Positions 1-6,369 of a DNA stretch of 10,002 bases are shown here, piece after piece. Below the pieces are notes generated by a model. That model was not told the DNA's origin and searched no databases. It saw only the letters and a list, made by a program, of their open reading frames with translations. The position numbers and the translations under genes are program-made. The DNA is taken from assembly GCA_031257075.1 (NCBI GenBank), contig JAIRPM010000080.1, forward strand, positions 1-10,002. Reading direction: 5' to 3'. Position 1 is the first letter of the stretch; each line of letters begins with the position of its first letter. Origin of the DNA: Spirochaetaceae bacterium (lineage in GTDB: Bacteria; Spirochaetota; Spirochaetia; Treponematales; Breznakiellaceae).

Positions 1-93
1 ACCCCTGCTGTTGCCGGGGGGGGGTTTTTTTTGTTGTTTTTTTTACATTTTTTCTTTTATTTCTTATTTTTTTTTTGGTGGGGGGGGGGGGGG
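1..93. other. Homopolymer-rich left edge, probable low-quality contig end
   Basis: This stretch is almost entirely runs: nine G (16-24), eight T (25-32), eight T (37-44), ten T (67-76) and fourteen G (80-93), then four C. Nothing else in the window has this composition. It cuts into the 3' end of the transferase gene, whose reading frame stays open through it as a proline- then lysine-rich tail unlike the rest of that protein. I read it as sequencing or assembly noise at a contig end. A real length-variable poly-G/C tract cannot be excluded from one sequence. Confidence 0.6.
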
Positions 94-1114
94 CCCCACA
101 GTATGATTTAACTGCTCTATATGTATAATGTATTATCGAAAAGAAAATAATATTCGCGCCGAAAAACGCTATCGTCAAGATAAGGCCGAGATAGTCATTC
201 AGTTTGTAAATAAAGAGTACCGCCCCGGCGCCAAGCCCCGCCTGTATCGTATACAGAAAAACAAGTATACCCCAGTTTGAATAGCCGAGCGCAAGAAGTT
301 TATGGTGCAAATGCTGTTTGTCCGGCGTCAGGAATGAAATTTTCTCCCGCGTCCTGCGCCAAATAGCCGCAACCGTATCGAGGGTTGGTATGGATGTAAG
401 CATAATAGCAATGGGAAAGGCGTTACACCCTATGCTTTCTTCAGCAGTGAGAGGAAAAATCGCTATCATAAAGCCCAAAAACTGGCTGCCGCCATCCCCT
501 AAAAATATTTTTGCTTTGGGTTTGTTGTAAATGAGAAAGCCCAAAAGGCCGCCGCACAAAACAAGCGGCAGCCAGCCATCGCCGCCGGATATAAAAAAGA
601 CTATGCTCAACGCGGCAAGCGTTATCAGCGAAAGGCCGCCGCACAGCCCGTCAAGGCCGTCAATCAAATTGTAAGCGTTGACCAATCCCAAAAGCCATAA
701 AAACGTAAGCGGCCCCGCAAAACCGCCCAAAGGGAGCATCCCTAAAAATTCCCACACTAAACCGGTAAGAGGAGGAACAACACAACCCGCGCATTGAAAG
801 AGAAATTTTATGGTTGCCGGCATTTCAATAAAATCATCAAGCAGGCCGGTTACAAAAATGAAAAACCCGGCTCCCGCAACCGGCAGAAGGGCTATGAGTT
901 CTTCCTTTCCCCCGTTAAAACCGGTATAGAAAAGCCAAGACGCAAGAAAAACCGGAACTATCGCGAGGTTCCCCAGGCGCGGCACTTTTCCCGTATGCAT
1001 TTTCCGGTTGCTTACAGGGTCATACCAGCCTTTCTGTTTGCAAAGATATATAATGAGCGGTATCAATGCTGTTGTCAATACAAAAGAAGCAATAATGAAG
1101 AGACTGTTTAACAT
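1..1114 (-). CDS. WecA/TagO/MraY-family polyprenyl-phosphate GlcNAc-1-phosphate transferase, 3' end uncertain
   Basis: This integral membrane enzyme should move a sugar-1-phosphate, typically GlcNAc-1-P, from its UDP-sugar to undecaprenyl phosphate. That is the first lipid-linked step of surface glycan synthesis. About 341 credible residues are encoded, from ATG at 1114 to about position 94. The family signatures are in order: RKMH...PRLGN (38-49), the Asp pair in GLLDDF (93-94), NAYNLIDGLDGL (146-157), FLGDGGSQFLGF (204-214) and the histidine motif PDKQHLHH (264-271). Roughly ten or eleven hydrophobic helices surround them. The motif set fits WecA/TagO better than MraY. The upstream Shine-Dalgarno is weak. 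The gene follows the FecR-like gene by 41 bp, so the two are probably co-transcribed. No stop codon appears before the window edge, but the frame below position 94 runs through homopolymers. The true C-terminus is therefore unknown, although the length is already close to family norm. The exact sugar cannot be told from sequence. Confidence 0.9.
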   Translation of the reverse strand, partial: MLNSLFIIASFVLTTALIPLIIYLCKQKGWYDPVSNRKMHTGKVPRLGNLAIVPVFLASWLFYTGFNGGKEELIALLPVAGAGFFIFVTGLLDDFIEMPATIKFLFQCAGCVVPPLTGLVWEFLGMLPLGGFAGPLTFLWLLGLVNAYNLIDGLDGLCGGLSLITLAALSIVFFISGGDGWLPLVLCGGLLGFLIYNKPKAKIFLGDGGSQFLGFMIAIFPLTAEESIGCNAFPIAIMLTSIPTLDTVAAIWRRTREKISFLTPDKQHLHHKLLALGYSNWGILVFLYTIQAGLGAGAVLFIYKLNDYLGLILTIAFFGANIIFFSIIHYTYRAVKSYCGAPPPPTKKKIRNKRKNVKKTTKKTPPRQQQG

Positions 1115-1155
1115 TGCCTACAGTGTAACAAAAACACGCTATGTTCCGCAATAGC

Positions 1156-2370
1156 CTACTGTAAAATAGAGCCGACTATGGTTATAAGCCCGAGCCCAAG
1201 CGGGATAAAGCCGCCGACAAACACGGTGTTTTCCGTGTTTTTATCGGGAAGCGTTCCCGGCGCTATGTAGGGAAAGGCCATCATACCGGCACCGCCGGCC
1301 ATAAGTATTGAGCCGGTAACAATGCCTAACACTCGCAAGCCGGCCTTTGACTTCTTTTTCGGGGGTTTTTCTTCAGCGGGCAGCAGCGAAGGCGCCGCGT
1401 TCTGGCTTGTCAGCGGCTGCCCGGTAATATTGGGCCTTGTCTGGCTTTGCACCGGCGCTGGAGCAGGTTGTTTGGCGGCCATCTGTATTTCGCCCATAAT
1501 AGGAGAATAGCCCGCATTGTACACATTGGCCAGCGATTCCTGCGGACCGTACCCGCGTTCTATCCAGAACGGTTCTATTCCTTCATACAGCGAGCGTTTT
1601 TCCACAACCGATAAAATCGGGTCAATGTACAGGCTTTCCTTTTCGTTCATCAAAATTTGGTGGTCATCCATAGAAACTCGAATTCGTTTTGACGGCACCC
1701 TCATATCAACAACCTGTATATTTTTCTTTTTGCTGCTTCCCTGTTCAAGAGCAGCCCGTTCCGCCGCGCTTGGCGGAACGGTTACTATCGCGCCATTTTT
1801 TAACGTGGAAACAACAAGCGTTCTGTCGGCACGGCCTTCTATCCATGGATAAACCGCGTAATCAATATTGATATCGCCATGCTGCGCTTCGACAAGCGAA
1901 CGTCCGGCGCGCACCGTAACCGTCTGCCGTCCCATTTCGTTGATGATTCGTATACGCCCGTAAACAAGCGTAATTACTTGATTATCGCTGTTGTCGCCGG
2001 CGCTTTCAAATACAACGGCGGAATTGTCGCCGATAAGCACCGTCAAGCCGCTGGGAAACGAGCGCAATTCAACGGTGCCTTCTTTTGTTTGAATCTGGTC
2101 TTTCCGTTGAATCGAGATGCCGCCTGACGGAATCGGCTCAGGGCGGTACACACGCGCCTGCCCCTCGTAAATTATCGAAAATTTCTCCCCCCGCGCCGCA
2201 TACACGGCAAAACGGTTAACCGTTTCCGCGGGCGCTTTGTACGCCGGCAGCAAAAACAGGAGCATAATAATAGTAAAAGTCAGTTTGCGCGGCAGAATAG
2301 GGCATTCCGCCTGTTCCGTCTTCCGCGTTCCCTGCGGTAAATGTACATTTACCGAATATTTATAACGCAT
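1156..2370 (-). CDS. FecR-domain membrane protein
   Basis: The function is not established. The 404-residue protein has a charged N-terminus of about 29 residues, one hydrophobic segment (about 30-45, signal peptide or anchor), and a beta-rich region (about 66-165) resembling the FecR domain. A 16-residue core pattern, IQTKEGTVELRSFPSG, lies at 93-108. A further extracytoplasmic region, a Pro/Gln/Lys-rich linker (about 300-342) and two C-terminal hydrophobic helices (about 345-370 and 381-403) follow. The frame stays open upstream to ATG 2526, but I chose ATG 2370 because GGAGG stands six bases before it and the longer extension has no signal-like character. Classical FecR works with an ECF sigma factor and a TonB receptor; neither is present here. 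In spirochaetes FecR domains often occur alone in envelope proteins (recalled, not searched), so a structural or sensing role is only a guess. It probably shares an operon with the downstream glycan transferase. Confidence 0.8.
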   Translation of the reverse strand: MRYKYSVNVHLPQGTRKTEQAECPILPRKLTFTIIMLLFLLPAYKAPAETVNRFAVYAARGEKFSIIYEGQARVYRPEPIPSGGISIQRKDQIQTKEGTVELRSFPSGLTVLIGDNSAVVFESAGDNSDNQVITLVYGRIRIINEMGRQTVTVRAGRSLVEAQHGDINIDYAVYPWIEGRADRTLVVSTLKNGAIVTVPPSAAERAALEQGSSKKKNIQVVDMRVPSKRIRVSMDDHQILMNEKESLYIDPILSVVEKRSLYEGIEPFWIERGYGPQESLANVYNAGYSPIMGEIQMAAKQPAPAPVQSQTRPNITGQPLTSQNAAPSLLPAEEKPPKKKSKAGLRVLGIVTGSILMAGGAGMMAFPYIAPGTLPDKNTENTVFVGGFIPLGLGLITIVGSILQ

Positions 2371-2376
2371 AAGCGC
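2371..2376 (-). other. Spacer between Shine-Dalgarno GGAGG and the FecR-like start
   Basis: On the minus strand GGAGG (2380-2376) precedes ATG 2370 with the sequence CGCTT between. This is the strongest ribosome binding site in the window. It decides the start against the upstream ATG at 2526, which has no comparable site. Confidence 0.7.
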
Positions 2377-2498
2377 CTCCCAAATCAAACGCTTATCTTT
2401 ATTTTCGGAATTTCCACAACATATATTGAGATAGCCTCTGATGGCAATCTCCACTTTCCCCCTCTGTTTTTTTCTATATTGAATACGAAAATGACGGG

Positions 2499-2526
2499 AA
2501 CATATCACGCCGAACATGTTTTGCAA
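2499..2526 (-). promoter_or_regulatory. Candidate promoter of the FecR-like/transferase pair
   Basis: On the minus strand TTGCAA (2526-2521) and TATGTT (2504-2499) are separated by 16 bp, each matching four of six bases of the sigma-70 consensus. The -35 candidate lies inside a 12-bp palindrome. The match is weak; position in the divergent gap is the main support. Confidence 0.25.
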
Positions 2527-2534
2527 AACCGGTT
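2513..2534. promoter_or_regulatory. Cluster of three small palindromes, possible operator
   Basis: AACATGTT (2513-2520), GTTTTGCAAAAC (2518-2529) and AACCGGTT (2527-2534) are each perfect inverted repeats and overlap end to end. They lie in the divergent gap and overlap the candidate -35 of the FecR-like gene. Such dyads suit binding by a dimeric regulator, but no regulator gene is adjacent and none of the three is assigned to a family. Confidence 0.3.
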
Positions 2535-2545
2535 GGAATTGGATG

Positions 2546-2573
2546 TTTCCAGCAAGCAGCCTTAGCGTACTAT
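2546..2573 (+). promoter_or_regulatory. Candidate promoter of the large lipoprotein gene
   Basis: TTTCCA (2546-2551) and TACTAT (2568-2573) are spaced by 16 bp and each matches four of six sigma-70 consensus bases. They end about 45 bp before the start codon. The match is poor, so this is a candidate only. Confidence 0.2.
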
Positions 2574-2604
2574 GAACCCGTATGTTTTCACATTCTTACT
2601 TTAT

Positions 2605-2610
2605 GAGGGA
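2605..2610 (+). other. Ribosome binding site of the large lipoprotein gene
   Basis: GAGGGA stands eight bases before ATG 2619 and supports that start, which also begins a plausible lipoprotein signal peptide. Confidence 0.7.
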
Positions 2611-2618
2611 TATTCACC

Positions 2619-5423
2619 ATGAAAAAATTAAAGCATCTAATTAGGAAGTGGGAAAGAGAAGGCACTACCTTCTCTAGGACAATTGCCGGCGCGGTATTTG
2701 CGGCGGCGGTTTTATTCGTATCGTGCAGCAACGGGCTGGAAACGCCGCCTCAGCCTCCCGGCGGCAAATCTGATGGAAACGCCGTACTAGCATCGTTTAC
2801 GCTCCGTTATGGGGATGTCGAAGGCGACATCTCCCAATTTGCCCCGGATAAGTTTACCTACGATATTCCGGCTGCTTTAGGGCACACTTCGCTTATAGCC
2901 GAAGGCACGGCAAAAGAAGGCTCCCTGCTGAAAATCAGCGCGGTATGCGGAACAGTAAGCGCCGGCAGTATGGATGATTTTGCGGCCTCAGGTGTTTTGA
3001 AAGACATTTCGATACCGGAAGCGGGCAAAGACACGGTTATTAGCGTTGAGGTAAAAAACGGGACGGCAGGGCAAACCTATCATTTTACAGTTCGGCTGCC
3101 GCTTATCCAAATGAAAGGGCTTTCCGTCAAGTACAGCGGAGAGGCGGCCGAATTGTTGAATCCGGCGTTTGACAGCGCTGTTTATGAGTACGAAATCAAT
3201 GCGGACGCGGGAAAGACTATAGATTTCACGCCGGATTTAGACGCGGGGCAGGTTATCGCCGGTGTAACAAATAACGGCGCTGCTATTCCGTCAGCCGGAG
3301 GGGTTTATAATGTGCCTGTTCCCGCAGCCGGAAGCGGGCAGTCGGCCGTTAAAATCGTTGTCTCTTCGAATGCGGGGGCCGGATTTTACACTATAAAACT
3401 GGTACCGCCGCAATCGCAGGCGCAGGATGATTATACGCTGCGGACTTTGACGCTTAGTTGGGTTAGCGGCGGTTCGGACGTGATTCAGGGCTTTAGCAAG
3501 ACAAACGCCACGTATTCGGTGAGTGTCGATACGGCATCCCGGAATACGGCGTTTCTTTCGGCTACGGCGAGTTCGCAGGTTGCGAAAATAAAACTTTGGT
3601 ATGATAATGCGGAAGCATCGGCCCAGACTTTTACCGGCGGTTTGACCGCGCAGACGGTTAATCTTCCGCCCAAGAACGGCGCGCCGCTCGTAGTTCATAT
3701 TAAAGTTTTCACAGGCAGTCAAACCGGCTCGAAAACGTACATGATTACAATAAATCCCTATGTGGAACAAAAGTCGTTGTGGAGCGGCACCGTTGTCAAT
3801 GCCGGCAGCCCGAATTGGACAATAGTGGCCGTATCGGCGCGGAATGCGTCGGATGCTCCCATACAGGCAACGCTGGCATCGCTTGCGGAGACAACATCGA
3901 CAACATGGACGTTTCAGGCCGCCGCCAATTACACGCCTAGTTTCTTTTTTGTAACGCTGTATGACAAAGCCAATGGCAAAGAATACGCTTCCGGCGAATT
4001 GCCCTATACAGGTACCAGCAAGACAGGAATCACGTTAACGGTAAAGGAAACCGGGCAGCTTATTAATAACGCGCAGGAAATCATCAGCAACCTGGGAACG
4101 GGCGGAACCGGCGGCAATGTGGCTCTTGGCGGCGACATCAACTTGGGCGACAACTCGCTTGCATGGGACGGCCCGGAAAACTACAACGGCCATTTCTACG
4201 GCAACGGTTTTGCGGTAGTAAACCTCAAACTGAATTCGCAGTTGGCGGCAAACGGAAAAGTCGGTTTCTTTAAAAGCCTTGCGGACGGGGCGTTTATAGA
4301 GAACGTTACGGTCAATGTAAGCACCGAAGACCCGAATGGTACCATTTCCGGGATAAATTTCGGCGGTATTGCCGGCGAAGCAAGCGGAAATGTTACGATA
4401 CGCAATGTTACGGTGAACGGGCATTTTGAATTCGCTAACTTCAGCAACGCTTTCAGTGTGGGCGGACTTCTCGCCGGCGCAGGCGCGGGCAGCACGGAAA
4501 CCAATCCGTCCATTATAACGATAGAGAACTGCGCTTCCACAATGAACATTTCTATTCCAACAGGCAGCAACAGCAGTAACAACACCGGCACGGTGGGCGG
4601 CATTGTTGCTTCGATTGGCACATACACTACCGTTACTATCAAAAACTGCTATACGTCCGGCAATATCACTATCGCAAACAGCGGGGATAGAAAATTCTTT
4701 GCGGGCGGTCTGGCCGGCAGTCTGGCGTACGCCCTATATAACAACAACCTTAACATTAACCATGCCGGAACAGCCGTTCTCAATATCGAAAATTGTTATA
4801 CATCGGGTAATGTTATCATTGACAACTCGAACAGGACGGATTGGAGAGCGGGGCTTGGTAATGACAACGGCAGGATTGTTGCCGGCGGGATGGTCGGCAT
4901 TCGGCAAACGGCGGGTATTGTGAATATCAAAAACAGCATAGCGCTCGGCGAAAAAACGCTGACTCTTATTCCGGCATCCGCCGAAATTGGCAGTCTCGTA
5001 AACATCCCCAACGACCCTCATAACGGGAAATATAAAATACAACTTCCCGACATGACTTCGCTCTACTTTGACAGCCCTCAGCCTGCCCGCAATTATTCTG
5101 GGGAAACCGGGCGGCTTATCGGCAGCCATGGGGAAAGCGTCTTCGATTATGCCGCCGTTTTTGGGGTTACCGACCCGCAAAGCCCCAGAACGGTCTGTGC
5201 TTTCAACAACAACCTAGCCCGCATAAATATGCTTACCGGTTTTGATGCCGTTACCACGGCCGCCACGGCCGCCGCTGTTCCCGGCGACACAAACCAAAAA
5301 GAAGGGGGCGGCAAAATCCTGGATGAATTCAAGCAAAAGTCTGTATGGACGGCGCTCGGATTTAACGAAACTGTCTGGGATTTGAGCGGCGTTCCCCAAG
5401 GGAAATGGCCTACGCTGCGGTAA
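2619..5423 (+). CDS. Large surface lipoprotein: cadherin-like sandwiches plus GLUG-type beta-helix
   Basis: This 934-residue secreted lipoprotein has no assignable enzymatic role. Its signal peptide has a long basic n-region, a hydrophobic core (about 22-34) and a spirochaete-type lipobox FVSC with lipidated Cys36. Three modules like the cadherin-like beta-sandwich family follow, at about 54-161, 165-264 and 270-382. Each has a starting L-x-L strand, a middle tyrosine pattern (FTYDI, YEYEI, ATYSV) and a closing Y-x-x-x-(I/V) strand. A separate beta domain covers about 383-480. Residues about 484-785 look like a right-handed beta-helix rich in Asn and Gly. It includes NYNGHFYGNG (521-530), two copies of NCYTSGN (676-682 and 725-731) and recurring GGL/GGI/GGM turns, as in GLUG-repeat proteins. 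The C-terminus carries a tail with FNETVWDLSG and KWPTLR that commonly closes such proteins. Adhesion or glycan binding at the cell surface is inferred from architecture. It is monocistronic. Confidence 0.85.
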   Translation: MKKLKHLIRKWEREGTTFSRTIAGAVFAAAVLFVSCSNGLETPPQPPGGKSDGNAVLASFTLRYGDVEGDISQFAPDKFTYDIPAALGHTSLIAEGTAKEGSLLKISAVCGTVSAGSMDDFAASGVLKDISIPEAGKDTVISVEVKNGTAGQTYHFTVRLPLIQMKGLSVKYSGEAAELLNPAFDSAVYEYEINADAGKTIDFTPDLDAGQVIAGVTNNGAAIPSAGGVYNVPVPAAGSGQSAVKIVVSSNAGAGFYTIKLVPPQSQAQDDYTLRTLTLSWVSGGSDVIQGFSKTNATYSVSVDTASRNTAFLSATASSQVAKIKLWYDNAEASAQTFTGGLTAQTVNLPPKNGAPLVVHIKVFTGSQTGSKTYMITINPYVEQKSLWSGTVVNAGSPNWTIVAVSARNASDAPIQATLASLAETTSTTWTFQAAANYTPSFFFVTLYDKANGKEYASGELPYTGTSKTGITLTVKETGQLINNAQEIISNLGTGGTGGNVALGGDINLGDNSLAWDGPENYNGHFYGNGFAVVNLKLNSQLAANGKVGFFKSLADGAFIENVTVNVSTEDPNGTISGINFGGIAGEASGNVTIRNVTVNGHFEFANFSNAFSVGGLLAGAGAGSTETNPSIITIENCASTMNISIPTGSNSSNNTGTVGGIVASIGTYTTVTIKNCYTSGNITIANSGDRKFFAGGLAGSLAYALYNNNLNINHAGTAVLNIENCYTSGNVIIDNSNRTDWRAGLGNDNGRIVAGGMVGIRQTAGIVNIKNSIALGEKTLTLIPASAEIGSLVNIPNDPHNGKYKIQLPDMTSLYFDSPQPARNYSGETGRLIGSHGESVFDYAAVFGVTDPQSPRTVCAFNNNLARINMLTGFDAVTTAATAAAVPGDTNQKEGGGKILDEFKQKSVWTALGFNETVWDLSGVPQGKWPTLR

Positions 5424-5446
5424 ACGCGGCACGGCAAAGGTGAACA

Positions 5447-5476
5447 GGGCCGGCATCCGGCATCCGGTCCCGGCCC
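5447..5476. terminator. Hairpin between convergent genes, possible bidirectional terminator
   Basis: GGGCCGG (5447-5453) can pair with CCGGCCC (5470-5476) across a 16-base loop. The loop and its flank contain a tandem duplication CATCCGG-CATCCGG (5454-5467). It lies in the 56-bp gap between the lipoprotein stop and the truB stop. No T-run follows on either strand, so an intrinsic terminator is only a possibility. Confidence 0.35.
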
Positions 5477-5479
5477 AAT

Positions 5480-6367
5480 TCACTTCACGTTATTTACAAA
5501 CGAATACACCCACATGTCATGTTGTTTTTCGATGAGGGCAATCATTTCATTACCGGAAAACAGCGCAAGACACTCCGCGCCGGGCGGGATGGCCAGACTC
5601 TTCTGAATGTGGGCAAGAGGCCGGCCATGGCGCAGGAATTGGGCGGCGGCGGCAGATATCCCGCAGGACGGTATCCCCAACTTAGAAAAGCAATCGCGGT
5701 CAACCGGCCGAAAAAGAAAATCATCCGGGCCGGATGCGTTATCCAGGGAAAAGCCGCCTATTGCCGTCCGCCTAAGGGCCGCCAGATACGCGCGGGAACC
5801 GCAAGCGCGGGCTATATCGCGTCCCAGCGAACGGATATATGTTCCTGAAGAACAATGGACGCTGATTTCGGCAAGCGCCGTTTTCCCGTCTTCCTCCGGC
5901 GCATACGAAACCAATTCAAGTTGATAAATGGTAACAGGCCGCGCCGCGATACGGTTATCAACATCCGCCTTTTTTCCCCGCGCCAGTTTGTAGGCGCGTT
6001 TACCGTCTATATGAATGGCCGAGTATGCGGGCGGCTTTTGCATAATAGCGCCGCGGAAAGCGCCCAGCGCTTGTTCCAGCGCGGGCAGCGGCGGAGGAGG
6101 CGCTTCGGCAACAATTTCGCCTTCAGTATCAAGCGTACCGGTTTCTTGCCCGAAACGGACAAGCGCTTGGTAGCGTTTATCGCAATTGGAAAAAAAGCGG
6201 GCAAGTTTTAGGGCGCGGCCTTCCAAAACAATCAGCAGGCCGGAAGCGAATTTATCCAGGGTGCCCGTATGCCCCACTTTGCCCGTTTTGAGCGCCTTTT
6301 TTACCGGGTAGAGCGCTTCAAAAGAGGTAACGCCGCAAGGTTTATTGTAGAGCAGGTACCGCGGCAT
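5480..6367 (-). CDS. truB: tRNA pseudouridine(55) synthase
   Basis: TruB isomerises U55 in the T-loop of elongator tRNAs to pseudouridine, in the cytoplasm. The 295-residue protein has the family pattern. YLLYNKPCGVTS opens it. GHTGTLDKFASG carries the catalytic Asp38, RYQALVRFG and TGTLDTEG follow, KPPAYSAIHIDGKRAY lies at 111-126 and CSSGTYIRSLGRDI at 172-185. About 60 C-terminal residues form the PUA-like part. The frame is open to an ATG at 6418, but I start at ATG 6367. That is where TruB homology begins, and it overlaps the stop of the upstream amidohydrolase as TAATG, typical of translational coupling. DKFASG replaces the more usual DPLATG, a tolerated variation that leaves the catalytic Asp in place. 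Length is normal for the family. TruB is more often found beside rbfA, infB or ribF, so this partner is unusual. Confidence 0.96.
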   Translation of the reverse strand: MPRYLLYNKPCGVTSFEALYPVKKALKTGKVGHTGTLDKFASGLLIVLEGRALKLARFFSNCDKRYQALVRFGQETGTLDTEGEIVAEAPPPPLPALEQALGAFRGAIMQKPPAYSAIHIDGKRAYKLARGKKADVDNRIAARPVTIYQLELVSYAPEEDGKTALAEISVHCSSGTYIRSLGRDIARACGSRAYLAALRRTAIGGFSLDNASGPDDFLFRPVDRDCFSKLGIPSCGISAAAAQFLRHGRPLAHIQKSLAIPPGAECLALFSGNEMIALIEKQHDMWVYSFVNNVK

Positions 6368-6369
6368 TA
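6365..6369 (-). other. TAATG stop-start overlap coupling the amidohydrolase to truB
   Basis: On the minus strand the TAA ending the amidohydrolase (6369-6367) shares its final A with the ATG of truB (6367-6365). No good Shine-Dalgarno lies at proper spacing upstream of this ATG, which fits translation by re-initiation. Confidence 0.8.

Noticed and set aside
794..1111. 105-codon plus-strand frame
   Set aside because: It is antisense to the transferase, whose conserved motifs span exactly this interval on the minus strand.
1115..1170. Imperfect direct repeat GCCTACAGTGTAA / GCCTACTGTAAA around the FecR-like stop
   Set aside because: It is short, imperfect, partly coding, and has no third copy, so chance is an adequate explanation.
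2371..2526. N-terminal extension of the FecR-like frame to an ATG at 2526
   Set aside because: A strong GGAGG site precedes ATG 2370. The 52 extra residues are not signal-like and would run over the likely promoter and palindrome region.
3291..4642. Long minus-strand frames (about 130-160 codons) inside the lipoprotein gene
   Set aside because: They are antisense shadows of a clear plus-strand coding sequence, with no recognisable domains and no ribosome binding sites.
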